DNA of 64,000 nucleotides. Origin: Bradyrhizobium ivorense (lineage in GTDB: Bacteria; Pseudomonadota; Alphaproteobacteria; Rhizobiales; Xanthobacteraceae). The translations under genes were made by a program, and so were the position numbers. The notes beneath the pieces were generated by a model. That model did no database searches. It was not told the origin of the DNA and was given only the letters and a program-made list of their open reading frames with translations. Location of the stretch: contig NZ_CAADFC020000023.1 in the NCBI RefSeq assembly GCF_900696085.1, positions 125,884-189,883 on the forward strand. Reading direction: 5' to 3'. Below, one piece after another: positions 51,957-59,774 of the stretch. How positions within the stretch are numbered: position 1 is the stretch's first letter; the number at the start of each line of letters is the position of its first letter.

Positions 51957-53201
51957 TTAGCGCGCAGCCGCGCCCGCCAGCAGGCGCCGGCAGGTTTCGA
52001 CGTAGACGTCCGCGCCGGTGACGATGTCGACGTCGTCGGTGTTCTCGGTCCAGTGATGGCTGATGCCGCCGATCGACGGCACGAACAGCATCGCCGCCGG
52101 CATGATGGTGGCGAGGATCTGGGCGTCGTGGCCGGCGCCGCTGGGCATGCGCACGGATTTGCCGTCCGCGCGCGCTGCGCTGGCGGCTTCGATCGCATCC
52201 TGGAACGGCTGATGCATCATCGCCGGCGCACCGGTTCTGATCCGTTCGACTGCGGCGCTGCAGCCGCCGCGCGCGGTGAGCTCGGCGGCCATGCGCTGCA
52301 GATGCTCTTCCAGCCGCGCAATCACGGCAGGGTTGTCGTCGCGGATCTGGAACAGCATCTCGGCGCGGCCCGGGATGATGCTCGGCGCGCCCGGGTCCAG
52401 CGTGATGCGGCCGGTGGTCCAGACCGTGCGCGGTCCGCACACGGCCGGGAAGCTGTCGTCGATCGCGACGCAGAACCGCGCCAGCGCCAGGCCAGCGTCC
52501 TTGCGGATCGCCATCCGCGTGGTGCCGGCATGGTTCTGCGCGCCGGTGAATGTGATGCGGTACTGCCAGATCCCGACGATCGAGGTGACGACGCCGATCT
52601 TCAGCTGGCCGCTCTCCAGCGTGTCACCCTGCTCGATATGCGCCTCGAGATAGCCGATATGGCGTCCTGGCGCGGCGTGCAGGCGCGGCCGGCCGGCAAA
52701 GCCGGCATCGTGCAGCGCCTGACGCATGGTACAATCGCTGCTGCGGTCGCGCGCCGCATCGATCTCGGCCTCGGTCACCGCGCCGACGTAGGAGCGGCTG
52801 CCGAGGAACTGGCCGAAATGGCCCTCCTCGTCGCACCAGGCCGCGACCTCGACGGCACCGTCGATCGAGGGATCGGTGTTGATGACGCGCGCGGCTTCGA
52901 GCGCGTAGATCACGCCGAGCGGGCCATCGAGCCAGCCCGCCTGGTTCTGGCTTTCGAGATGCGAGCCGGCGAGCAGTTTTGGTCCGGCCTTGGCGCTGCT
53001 GCCGAGCACATTGCCGATGCCGTCGATCGCCGCAGTGAGACCCGCCTCCGGCAGCCGCGCGGCGAGCCAGTCGAGCGAGCGCAGATGCGGCTCGGAAAAC
53101 GTCGGCTTGTGCACGCCGGTCTTGAAGGCGCCGATGGCGCGCAGCGCGTTGAGATCGGCGAGCACGCGCTGGCCGTCGAAGCGCGGGTTGACGTCAGGCA
53201 T
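51957..53201 (-). CDS. M20-family amidohydrolase (N-carbamoyl-L-amino acid hydrolase/allantoate amidohydrolase type)
   Basis: A 414-residue dizinc enzyme that removes carbamoyl or ureido groups. Metal ligands and motifs: LLAGSHLESQNQAGWLDGPL (His, Asp), EVAAWCDEEGHFGQFLGSRS (Glu pair), IGYLEAHIEQGDTLE (His), the dimerisation domain with FTGAQNHAGTTRMAIRKDA, and the final His in GGISHHWTENTD. The closeness of allantoate amidohydrolase, beta-ureidopropionase and hydantoin-type carbamoylases prevents a single substrate call. Length is typical. It is followed by a spacer before the PrsW gene, so probably monocistronic. Confidence 0.9.
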   Translation of the reverse strand: MPDVNPRFDGQRVLADLNALRAIGAFKTGVHKPTFSEPHLRSLDWLAARLPEAGLTAAIDGIGNVLGSSAKAGPKLLAGSHLESQNQAGWLDGPLGVIYALEAARVINTDPSIDGAVEVAAWCDEEGHFGQFLGSRSYVGAVTEAEIDAARDRSSDCTMRQALHDAGFAGRPRLHAAPGRHIGYLEAHIEQGDTLESGQLKIGVVTSIVGIWQYRITFTGAQNHAGTTRMAIRKDAGLALARFCVAIDDSFPAVCGPRTVWTTGRITLDPGAPSIIPGRAEMLFQIRDDNPAVIARLEEHLQRMAAELTARGGCSAAVERIRTGAPAMMHQPFQDAIEAASAARADGKSVRMPSGAGHDAQILATIMPAAMLFVPSIGGISHHWTENTDDVDIVTGADVYVETCRRLLAGAAAR

Positions 53202-53331
53202 GGCTAAACTCCCGTTTCACTTTTACGCCGCAATACCGTCGTCCTTGCATGCGATGGCTGGCCGACAGGGCAAACGATTTCTTAGCGGTTCTGCTCTTAG
53301 GTCGCAGCACGAATAGCGTGAGAGTTTGATC

Positions 53332-53673
53332 ATGTCTGCATTCCGGAACTGGGGCGGCAAGGCCGCGGTGCTGTTGTTGCCGTTCGCACTCGGCGCCTGC
53401 GCGCAATATGCGCAATACGGCATGACGACGTCGACACAGCCGGGGCAGGGGCCGATCGCCTGGGACGGTGCCGGACAGGATCCGAACCTCCCACCGCCGC
53501 GGCGGCAGGCGCGCAATGCATCGCCGGCCGTGGCGCAGTCGGCGGATGCCGACGATCAACTGGCGCGGAAACTCGTGATCTGCAGCACCTGCATCAAACC
53601 GGCGCCGGCGCCGGCGCAGGTGGCGGTGCAGCCGGACAACCGCCAGGACGTGGCCAGCGCCGCCAATCGCTAG
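53332..53673 (+). CDS. Small lipoprotein, function unknown
   Basis: A 113-residue protein with a lipobox: the signal GGKAAVLLLPFALGACAQYA has LGAC, so the mature protein would start at lipidated Cys. The mature part is Gln/Pro/Ala-rich (TTSTQPGQGPIAWDGAGQDP) with a later ICSTC pair (KLVICSTCIKPAPAPAQVAV) that could bind metal or form a disulfide. No known domain. ATG 53332 is preferred to an overlapping TTG six bases upstream. Confidence 0.72.
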   Translation: MSAFRNWGGKAAVLLLPFALGACAQYAQYGMTTSTQPGQGPIAWDGAGQDPNLPPPRRQARNASPAVAQSADADDQLARKLVICSTCIKPAPAPAQVAVQPDNRQDVASAANR

Positions 53674-53758
53674 CCGGGTCGCGCGGCACGCGCGCTGAAC
53701 GTTGGCCGCAAATCTCGGAACAGATCCGCGGGCCATAGTTAGGCCACGATATCGTCTG

Positions 53759-53920
53759 ATGCGCAGGCCCATGCTGTTCGGAAGACCTGTCGTTCCCATC
53801 ATCGTCATCGCGCTTGTTGCCGCCATCCTGATTCACCTCGGCGGCACACGGGCGCATGCGCATATGCCGCCGCATTGTGGATTCTGGACCACAATCCAGG
53901 CCGGACTTTCCTGCCGGTGA
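53759..53920 (+). CDS. Possible small membrane or exported protein
   Basis: A 53-residue frame from ATG 53759 (MRRPMLFGRPVVPIIVIALV) with one hydrophobic helix, a His-rich patch (TRAHAHMPPHCGFW) and a Cys near the end (AGLSCR). A longer TTG start at 53702 exists. The signal-anchor layout and the paired cysteines resemble other tiny exported proteins in this region. No family recognised. Confidence 0.45.
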   Translation: MRRPMLFGRPVVPIIVIALVAAILIHLGGTRAHAHMPPHCGFWTTIQAGLSCR

Positions 53921-54025
53921 CCGGGTCGCTCGCGCTTTGATCTATTTGGGTCATGACCGGAGCTGGTCCGGCGTGCTCTCAACTGGCGCAGGATTGCAGT
54001 TCATTTTTTGAAGTGACGGCGGCGC

Positions 54026-54208
54026 GTGGAAACACGCAGCCGGCGTCGCGGTCGGCTTTTCTCACTCCAGGTGATTTTGATCGTGCGCATTGGCTTCATC
54101 GTATTCGTCGTCTTGGCGGCCATCGCGGGCCTGCTGTCGCTTCCGGACCTGGACGAGCGCGCGGTGCTCGACCGCGGCGTCCCGGTCAGCCAGCTGGAAC
54201 AACGCTGA
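54026..54208 (+). CDS. Possible small single-pass membrane protein
   Basis: A 60-residue GTG-started frame, or about 46 residues from an internal GTG. A basic start leads into one helix (VILIVRIGFIVFVVLAAIAG), then LLSLPDLDERAVLDRGVPVS. The helix with an acidic tail looks protein-like rather than random, but no family is known and ribosome-site support is weak. Confidence 0.38.
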   Translation: METRSRRRGRLFSLQVILIVRIGFIVFVVLAAIAGLLSLPDLDERAVLDRGVPVSQLEQR

Positions 54209-54295
54209 CGGCGCGCGGCGACGAGGCTCGGCAGGCGACCGCTTGAAGAAGCCAGCGCAATCCCTTGAGCTTGCTTGATTTTGGATTGGCCTTGA

Positions 54296-54370
54296 TGGCG
54301 CTCCCTAGCGGAATCGAACCGCTCTCTCCACCGTGAAAGGGTGGCGTCCTAACCGATAGACGAAGGGAGC
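54296..54370 (-). tRNA. tRNA-Glu (anticodon UUC)
   Basis: 75 bases on the minus strand: acceptor GCTCCCT/AGGGAGC, anticodon stem CCACC/GGTGG with loop containing TTC, T arm GCGGTTCGATTCCGC, and encoded CCA. Confidence 0.96.
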
Positions 54371-54577
54371 AAAACTCCCGGCAAATCAATACGTTAGACG
54401 TGAGATGCGCCGGACTGGCCGCAGCCGTCAACGGCCGCGACGGGCGAACGTATAGTGGCGATTGGCCGGGTGAGCAAGCGTTCCGAGCGGCTTTCCCGCG
54501 CCCCGGTGGATCGCTGCAATCCACGGCGATTTCGCAACCCTTTGGTAAGTCACCGGCGATACGGCTTGGCCTCGGGA

Positions 54578-54844
54578 ATGATGGCAATGGCTCTCGGGAC
54601 CAAGAAACGCGAAACGCGCAAATCGCTGCGCCAACCCGGCTGGATCACGCTCGACGGCGGATTCGCCGCGCGGCCCTGCGTGGTCGAGGACCTGTCGTCG
54701 ACCGGCGCCAGGATCACGATCGAGGACCGCAACACGCTGCCCGCAAAACTGCGGCTGGCGTTCTCGCGCGATGCCCGTACCGGGCGAGCCTGCGAGGTGG
54801 TTTGGCGCGAAGGCAGGACATTCGGCGTCAAATTCGTGCGCTAG
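54578..54844 (+). CDS. PilZ domain protein
   Basis: An 88-residue single-domain protein of the PilZ fold that usually binds c-di-GMP. The RxxxR signature is RKSLR (KRETRKSLRQPGW) and the second motif D/NxSxxG is DLSSTGARITI. The rest of the barrel (LRLAFSRDARTGRACEVVWR, TFGVKFVR) is complete. Both c-di-GMP contact motifs are kept. It may respond to the diguanylate cyclase at 8736 or any other cyclase. The start could be 54578 or the next ATG at 54581. Confidence 0.87.
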   Translation: MMAMALGTKKRETRKSLRQPGWITLDGGFAARPCVVEDLSSTGARITIEDRNTLPAKLRLAFSRDARTGRACEVVWREGRTFGVKFVR

Positions 54845-54875
54845 CCTCGACCATCCGCGCGCGATAAAAGGCCGG

Positions 54876-55121
54876 ATGCGAACAACACTCTTCGCCATCC
54901 TCGCCGTGCTGCTGCCGGTCGCCGCGTTCGCGCAGCAGGGCAGAAGCCGCGATTTTCAGACGCCGCCCGATGCAGGCAAGGCGCTGCCGTCGAAGCCCGC
55001 GGCGCGGGCCAATCCTTGCGCGTCGTTCGGGCCCGGCTTCGTCCGGGTCGAGGGCACCGACACCTGCGTCAAGCTCGGCGGCGCGGTCAGCGTCGGCGGC
55101 GGCTACTCGAGCGGGCGCTGA
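54876..55121 (+). CDS. Small secreted protein resembling the N-terminus of alphaproteobacterial porins
   Basis: An 81-residue protein with signal peptide MRTTLFAILAVLLPVAAFAQ. The mature C-terminal half, NPCASFGPGFVRVEGTDTCV-KLGG, closely follows the first strand of porin_2-type outer membrane porins (CxxYGPGFxxxPGTDTCxKxGG). There is no barrel afterwards: the protein ends SVGGGYSSGR. The two Cys can form the usual small disulfide loop. It may be a free-standing domain or a relic; function unknown. It follows the PilZ gene by 31 bases. Confidence 0.75.
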   Translation: MRTTLFAILAVLLPVAAFAQQGRSRDFQTPPDAGKALPSKPAARANPCASFGPGFVRVEGTDTCVKLGGAVSVGGGYSSGR

Positions 55122-55138
55122 GCGCGGCCTTTTCGTTT

Positions 55139-55215
55139 GAGCATGCTCTCCGCGCAAACGCGTTCCGCGTTTGTCGCGAGGGAGAACCGCTTCACACTTT
55201 TCCGGATCATGCTCT
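55139..55215. repeat. GAGCATG-family repeat, composite form
   Basis: GAGCATGCTCTCCGCGCAAA and TTTGTCGCGAGGGAGAACCG then CTTTTCCGGATCATGCTC. It matches 59631-59708 in reverse orientation and overlaps the GST stop codon (TAG at 55214-55216). Confidence 0.82.
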
Positions 55216-55858
55216 ACGACATCGGCGGCGCGACGAAGCGGACGAATCCCGGCCGCGCTGCGAGCTCGCCGAACCAGCGGTCCAGATTGGGCAGCTTTGG
55301 CTTGCTGACGCCCTCGACGCCGAGCCAGCGCCGCGCAAACGCGCCGAGCACGATGTCGGCGATGGTGAACTGATCGCCCTCGATGAAGCGGCGGGTCGCG
55401 AGCCTGTCCTCGACCACGCGCCACACCACGCCCTCGGCGTCGACATCCTTCTGGATCTGGACCATGTCGCGCTTCTCCGGCGGCGTGCGCACCAGCGCCC
55501 AGAACACCGGGCGATCGACCGGCTGCAACGTCGACAGCGACCAGTCGAGCCAGCGGTCGACCGCGGCGCGCGCCTGCGGCGCCTGCGGATAGATCGGCGA
55601 TCCCTGACCATAGGCCATGCAGAGATAGCGCATCACCGAATTGGATTCCCACAGCACGTAGTCGCCGTCGACCAGCGTCGGCACCCGGCCGTTCGGATTC
55701 ATCGCCAGATAGTCCGCCTGGTCGTTCTTGCCGAACTGCATACCGGCGTCGATGCGTTGATAGGGCAGCTCGAGCTCGGCAAGGCACCAGAGCACTTTCT
55801 GCACATTGACCGAGTTGGCCCGGCCCCAGATCGTCAATTGCGGCTTGCTGTCAGGCAC
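55214..55858 (-). CDS. Glutathione S-transferase
   Basis: A 214-residue GST. The N-terminal thioredoxin-like domain has LTIWGRANSVNVQKVLWCLA with a Ser-type active site, MNPNGRVPTLVDGDYVLWES (cis-Pro and glutathione Glu-Ser), and NSVMRYLCMAYG. The helical C-terminal domain follows: VDRWLDWSLSTLQPVDRPVF and QFTIADIVLGAFARRW with the N-capping box. It most resembles theta-like or zeta-like rhizobial GSTs. Monocistronic; the stop codon is part of a dispersed repeat. Confidence 0.92.
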   Translation of the reverse strand: MPDSKPQLTIWGRANSVNVQKVLWCLAELELPYQRIDAGMQFGKNDQADYLAMNPNGRVPTLVDGDYVLWESNSVMRYLCMAYGQGSPIYPQAPQARAAVDRWLDWSLSTLQPVDRPVFWALVRTPPEKRDMVQIQKDVDAEGVVWRVVEDRLATRRFIEGDQFTIADIVLGAFARRWLGVEGVSKPKLPNLDRWFGELAARPGFVRFVAPPMS

Positions 55859-56018
55859 GCGTTTCTCCCGCTGTTGCTGTTTGCGGCGTTCTTAGCGGAG
55901 TCTTCCGCGGAAAGCCCGCAGTGAATTGCTCGCAGGACAAAAAACAGGCCCCGCCGCGGGATGGCAGGGCCTCTCGTTTCCCGGGGCGGTCATGCGTGCG
56001 TCGTACGCGCCGCCGAAT

Positions 56019-56099
56019 TCAGTGGCCGAACACCAACCAAAGCAAAATGATCACCGGGATCGGCACGCCCACCAGCCAAAGCAAAATTCCTCTTGCCAT
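56019..56099 (-). CDS. 26-residue membrane protein with internal duplication
   Basis: A tiny protein, MARGILLWLVGVPIPVIILL-WLVFGH, translated from ATG 56099. The segment ILLWLV occurs twice, and the DNA repeats too (CCAAAGCAAAAT twice on the plus strand). It forms a single hydrophobic helix with a Pro-rich middle. The upstream GGAGGAGGACGACGC provides a ribosome site. I recall very similar short proteins in many rhizobial genomes, so I treat it as genuine. Function unknown. Confidence 0.72.
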   Translation of the reverse strand: MARGILLWLVGVPIPVIILLWLVFGH

Positions 56100-56238
56100 G
56101 CGTCGTCCTCCTCCGCTTTGGGAAGACAACGATGCTGATAGCACCATGTTCCTAATGCGGATCCGGACCGGCTAGCCTCGCGGACCAGCGCGCTGCCGCG
56201 CGGAGTGGCGGAGGATTTCGCCGGGGCCTGTCGGGGAC

Positions 56239-56691
56239 CTACCAGTGGCCGGTGTTCGGCATCGAGGTCCACGGCTCCGCCGGCGGCTTCGGGTCGCCCT
56301 TCTGCAACAGCTCGATCGAGTGCAGGTCGGGCGAGCGCACGAACGCCATGTTGCCGTCGCGCGGCGGACGGTTGATGGTGAGGCCCATCTTCATCAGCCG
56401 GTCGCAGGTCGCGTAGATGTCGTCGACCTCGTAGGCGAGGTGGCCGAAGTAGCGGTCCTCGCCGTACTTCTCCTCGTCCCAATTGTAGGTCAGTTCGACC
56501 AGCGGCGCGCCGCGGGTCTGCGGCTGCGACTTCAACAGATCGAGGTCCTCGGCCGCGCACAGGAACACCAGCGTGAAGCGTCCCTTGTCATTGTCGATGC
56601 GGCGCACTTCCTTCAGCCCCAGCGCGTCCTGGTAGAATTTCAGCGCCGTATCGAGATTGCGGACGCGCAGCATGGTGTGGAGATAGCGCAT
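56239..56691 (-). CDS. gloA: Lactoylglutathione lyase (glyoxalase I)
   Basis: A 150-residue enzyme that turns the methylglyoxal-glutathione hemithioacetal into S-lactoylglutathione. Two glyoxalase beta-alpha modules supply the metal ligands: His5 in RYLHTMLRV, Glu in GAPLVELTYNW, His in FGHLAYEVDD and Glu in DLHSIELLQKG. FYQDALGLKEVRRIDNDKGR is the typical first-module helix. Start MRYLHTMLRV is the family start; the upstream AGGAGGATAAGAAAA is a good ribosome site. Length is slightly above the E. coli enzyme. Confidence 0.95.
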   Translation of the reverse strand: MRYLHTMLRVRNLDTALKFYQDALGLKEVRRIDNDKGRFTLVFLCAAEDLDLLKSQPQTRGAPLVELTYNWDEEKYGEDRYFGHLAYEVDDIYATCDRLMKMGLTINRPPRDGNMAFVRSPDLHSIELLQKGDPKPPAEPWTSMPNTGHW

Positions 56692-56963
56692 TTTTCTTAT
56701 CCTCCTGAGAACGTTCAGAGATGCTCGTTTGGGCGAGGGAGCGGGGCGGAAATTAGCAGCAAATTGTGGGGAGGGGCAGCCTTTGCGTGCCGGTTGCGGG
56801 CGAATGAAAGCCCCTTTGTGCGCCTTGCGCTCTCAACCTTTCGCGAGCTTTCGGCGCGCGGAGCCGATAGCGAAATTGCCAGGCTCGCGCCTGCAGCGTT
56901 CTACAGAAAATCTCCTGAATGACTGCGCACGCTGGCAAGCGCGAACAGGCCTATGCTGCCGGC

Positions 56964-57341
56964 ATGAAGCGATTTCTGGCTTTTGCCCTGATCGGGCCAT
57001 TCATCACCATCGCGCTGCTCACGGCCTACATTGTCGTGCGCTCGGGAACGACGAACCCGGCGCTGGTGGCTGCCGGGTTCGTGGCGAGCGCGTATCTGGC
57101 AAAAAAACTGTTCGTCTTCCTGACATCGCTGGCGGCCTGGCTCGGCGATGTGGTTCTGGTTCATTGGCGCGTTGAGCTGCTGAAACGAATCCTCGTCATC
57201 GGGGGAGGGGTGACGGTGCTGACCGCGGGTCTCGAGACATTCAGCACCGCCGTGCTCGTCATTGGACTGATTTGCGGTTCGATCGCGGCGCTTTGCGTAT
57301 GGCTGTCGGACCATGAAGAACGAGGAAAGCAGGAGTCTTAA
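56964..57341 (+). CDS. Four-helix hypothetical membrane protein
   Basis: A 125-residue protein with three or four hydrophobic segments (FLAFALIGPFITIALLTAYI, ALVAAGFVASAYLAKKLFVF, RILVIGGGVTVLTAGLETFS, VLVIGLICGSIAALCVWL) and a short charged tail (SDHEERGKQES). No family recognised. The start MKRFLAFAL follows GCTGCCGGC and lacks a strong ribosome site; an upstream ATG at 56919 adds 15 codons. Confidence 0.62.
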   Translation: MKRFLAFALIGPFITIALLTAYIVVRSGTTNPALVAAGFVASAYLAKKLFVFLTSLAAWLGDVVLVHWRVELLKRILVIGGGVTVLTAGLETFSTAVLVIGLICGSIAALCVWLSDHEERGKQES

Positions 57342-57512
57342 AGCATCTCGCGCGCTCCATCTGCGTTCGTGAAAACAGAATGAAGCTTACCGGAAGTTCA
57401 TCTGACGAGAGGTGCGTACTGCGACAATAAGGTGCCTAAGGTTGCAGCGGTTTAATGATGGGCGAGCGACGACCTGGAGTAATTTCCGCTCCAACAATCG
57501 GAGCTTATTTCC

Positions 57513-57659
57513 ATGTCGAACCGCGTCGAAGACGTGCAGATGTTGAGGTTGGCGAAAGCGTTCTACAAGATCAAAAGCTCGGACGTTCGCCGAGCTGTCG
57601 TGCAGTACGTCGAAGAACAGCTCGAAAAGGAAGAACGGGAAGAGAAGAAGCGGGCGTGA
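57513..57659 (+). CDS. Small charged helical protein (48 residues)
   Basis: ATG 57513 gives MSNRVEDVQMLRLAKAFYKI then SSDVRRAVVQYVEEQLEKEE and a tail REEKKRA. A GGAG at 57500-57503 serves as ribosome site. The amphipathic helix with xLRLAKAFYKIK and a charged C-terminus resembles short rhizobial proteins related to the C-terminal parts of HTH regulators. Function unknown. Confidence 0.68.
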   Translation: MSNRVEDVQMLRLAKAFYKIKSSDVRRAVVQYVEEQLEKEEREEKKRA

Positions 57660-58087
57660 TGGTTTTGCGAACGAAGCTTGCCTCTCCGTTAGAGGTCAAC
57701 TTTTCGCGAGATTTCAGAAATGGCGCTGATCACCGCCAGGGCAAGGCCGAAGGCGATCCGCTCCGAACGATGCCTCTCCCAAAAATGGAAAGCCCCGCAG
57801 GCTGGATGCGGGGCTTTCCCAGTTGACGGTCTGGGATTTTCAGGGCGTGAGCCGTCAACTGCTACAGACAAACTTAAGGTTGAATTCGCAAAAAGCAACA
57901 GCGCCGAGGCGACGGAACATGTTCGTGCCCGCGGCGCTGCCTAGATACTGGGCCCTGAAAAACCCCAGCGCCCGTGCGTCGTCGCAGTCGCCAAAAGTTC
58001 AAAGCAAACCCCGCGAGCGGGAATCGCGGGGACTTCCGAAGCCGACAGGGCGGTGAGCTGCCGGCACTACTGAACGCTGTTTTGGGT
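57660..58087. other. Hairpin-rich region without a convincing gene
   Basis: 428 bases. It contains a 13-base perfect stem GGAAAGCCCCGCA/TGCGGGGCTTTCC (57787-57819), an eight-base inverted repeat GTTGACGG/CCGTCAAC (57822-57859), and a seven-base stem CCCCGCG/CGCGGGG (58009-58031). No ORF here looks coding. It may hold a small RNA or decayed element. Confidence 0.5.
57787..57819. terminator. Long hairpin, terminator-like
   Basis: Thirteen-base perfect stem with seven-base loop. On the minus strand it is followed by ATTTTTGGG, so it would terminate transcripts coming from the right; on the plus strand no T run follows. Confidence 0.6.
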
Positions 58088-58336
58088 TCAATGCGGCTTC
58101 GGCCGATTCGTTCCCCCTGCCGCAGCAGGGTTGAGGCGGTCGGGCTTCCAATCCGGTTGCGGCTCGTATTCGCCAACCCGCTCCACGTGATAGTCGGCAG
58201 CAAGAATACGCCCTCCGGCTTCGTCCGCGGCGGGAACATTGGCCACGAGGCCGTCGATCAAAGCGGCTTCCCAGACTTCCTTTTCAGTCGGGAAGGACCG
58301 TCCAAGCTGCGTCTTGCCGCGGAACAGTGCGTACAT
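58088..58336 (-). CDS. Small hypothetical protein
   Basis: An 82-residue soluble protein, MYALFRGKTQLGRSFPTEKE then VWEAALIDGLVANVPAADEA, LAADYHVERVGEYEPQPDWK, PDRLNPAAAGGTNRPKPH. The upstream AAAGGAGGCGCG is a strong ribosome site. It resembles short rhizobial proteins beginning MYxLxRGKTQLGRSFPT. Function unknown. Low-complexity C-terminus. Confidence 0.74.
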   Translation of the reverse strand: MYALFRGKTQLGRSFPTEKEVWEAALIDGLVANVPAADEAGGRILAADYHVERVGEYEPQPDWKPDRLNPAAAGGTNRPKPH

Positions 58337-58546
58337 CGCGCCTCCTTTATATCAAAACCCCGCCAGCTACCGAGGTAGGCTGACGGGGCTTGTTGAGCTG
58401 ATATTTCCGGTGGATTTCTCCCTCGTTGTATCGCTCGCAACATCAACGGTCGGATCGAGCATCCGTTCCAAATTTTTTGCGGGCTGCGCAACGCGCTGCG
58501 CCAAGGCCGAGGAGAGCCGCGACGCCCGCCCGTGCAGAGCGGGCCG

Positions 58547-58777
58547 CTACTTCCTGGGATTGTCCTTCCTGGCGGCGTTGCCCTTTGTCGTGTCCTTCGC
58601 GTCGGGCTTGTTGGCGCGGTTCACGTTCATGCCGGTGGTATCCATCGAGCCTTTCGGCGTGGCCCCATTGATATTTTCCGGCCGCTCCATCCCGGTCTGG
58701 GGAGCGGGGCCCGTATCCTGCGCGAAGGCCGGGCCGCACATCAGGGCGAGGGCGGCAACGACGACGAGCTTGTTCAT
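58547..58777 (-). CDS. Small secreted hypothetical protein
   Basis: A 76-residue protein from ATG 58777 with AAGGAG six bases upstream. Signal peptide MNKLVVVAALALMCGPAFAQ, then a hydrophilic unstructured part (DTGPAPQTGMERPENINGAT, MNVNRANKPDAKDTTKGNAA). No cysteines and no known domain. Longer in-frame starts overlap the ribosome site and are less likely. Confidence 0.72.
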   Translation of the reverse strand: MNKLVVVAALALMCGPAFAQDTGPAPQTGMERPENINGATPKGSMDTTGMNVNRANKPDAKDTTKGNAARKDNPRK

Positions 58778-58902
58778 GAGCATCTCCTTGCCCATGACTA
58801 CCTGTGCGCGGAGGAGTGGTTCCAGTCGCCGGCGAGGTTTCCCGCGCGCGCGAGACCTTGGCACACGACGGGTGCCCTTCGCGGCCTGACGATGGCCGGC
58901 GT

Positions 58903-59076
58903 TCAGACCTTGATGTTGAGGATGGTCTCGACGGCGTCGCGGTCGGCCTTGTTCTTGGCGGCGAAGACGTCGAGCACGTCCTCGTTGACAATGCGCGGCT
59001 CAGCCTTCGCGGTCTGGTCGACGACGAGCTGCACGCGGGCGTGCGTCACTTCGACAGGTACGGGGTAGATGAGCAT
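58903..59076 (-). CDS. Small hypothetical protein (57 residues)
   Basis: ATG 59076 reads MLIYPVPVEVTHARVQLVVD then QTAKAEPRIVNEDVLDVFAA and KNKADRDAVETILNIKV. The AGGAGGGAGAGCC ribosome site before it is excellent. It looks like a compact alpha/beta fold; no family known to me. Confidence 0.72.
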   Translation of the reverse strand: MLIYPVPVEVTHARVQLVVDQTAKAEPRIVNEDVLDVFAAKNKADRDAVETILNIKV

Positions 59077-59436
59077 GGCTCTCCCTCCTGGGGGAACCTT
59101 GTCAGCGGCTTCTTAACGCTTTGTAAATGCGAGGGTGCGGCGTTTTCGGCCGAATCAGCCCGGGCCCCGGTCAAGCGGCCCACCGGATCGGCCGATAAAT
59201 ACCAATTGTGCACCTCTGTGGATTTGTGCGCAGCAAGATCATTAAAATACTAGGCAAAAGCGCTCTGATGGGGCTGTGGATTTGCTGCGGACAAGCTCTG
59301 GATATGCTGCGGATCGGACGCTGGCGGTCCGCAGAGGCGGCCGCTCACGAAACGGTCCGGCCGATAACCCTATTCGGTTAGGTTAAGCGCTATATCGCGT
59401 TGTCACGACCCGTGATTGGGCGTGGAATGGCTGCGG
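59077..59436. other. Intergenic region with DnaA-box-like repeats
   Basis: 360 bases with no clear gene. TGTGGATTT occurs at 59217-59225 and 59275-59283, each followed by a related TG(T)GCG(C/G) segment, and a third diverged copy CTGGATATGCTGCGGA near 59298. AT-rich DNA (AGATCATTAAAATACTAG) lies between copies 1 and 2. TATATCG near 59391 could be part of the promoter for the next gene. Confidence 0.45.
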
Positions 59437-59631
59437 ATGACAGCCATGATGCCGACATTTCACAGTGCGGACCGACCGACCCACCGGCGCGTGATGGTGA
59501 TGGGGCTGCTGTTTTGCGCCGCCTTCATCGCGATCAGTTTTTGGCTGCGGCCGCAGCCGGAGAGTGGGCATGTGCTGGTCAAGGCGGACAGGCTGGTTCG
59601 CACCGCGGGTGAGCCGCACAAGTCTAACTAG
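59437..59631 (+). CDS. Small single-pass membrane protein
   Basis: A 64-residue frame from ATG 59437 (or 61 from 59446). MMPTFHSADRPTHRRVMVMG leads into a helix (LLFCAAFIAISFWLRPQPES) and GHVLVKADRLVRTAGEPHKS-N. One inner-membrane helix with a short external tail is predicted. No family known. The TAG stop is joined to the repeat beginning at 59631. Confidence 0.55.
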   Translation: MTAMMPTFHSADRPTHRRVMVMGLLFCAAFIAISFWLRPQPESGHVLVKADRLVRTAGEPHKSN

Positions 59632-59758
59632 AGCACGATCCGGAAAAGTGTGAAGCGGCTTTCCCTCGCGACAAACGCGGAACGCATTTGCGCGGAGATC
59701 ATGCTCAAACAAAAAGCTGAAGCGCGATGATGACTCAACCTCATCTCATCGCGCTTTA
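59631..59758. repeat. GAGCACGATCCGGAAAA-family repeat, extended form
   Basis: GAGCACGATCCGGAAAAGTG, AAGCGGCTTTCCCTCGCGAC, CGCGGAGATCATGCTC, then AAAAGCTGAAGCGCGATGAT with its inverted partner CATCTCATCGCGCTTTAGC. It matches 55139-55215 in reverse. Its first base is the G of the preceding TAG stop. Confidence 0.82.
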
Positions 59759-59774
59759 GCGGCGGCGCCGAGGC

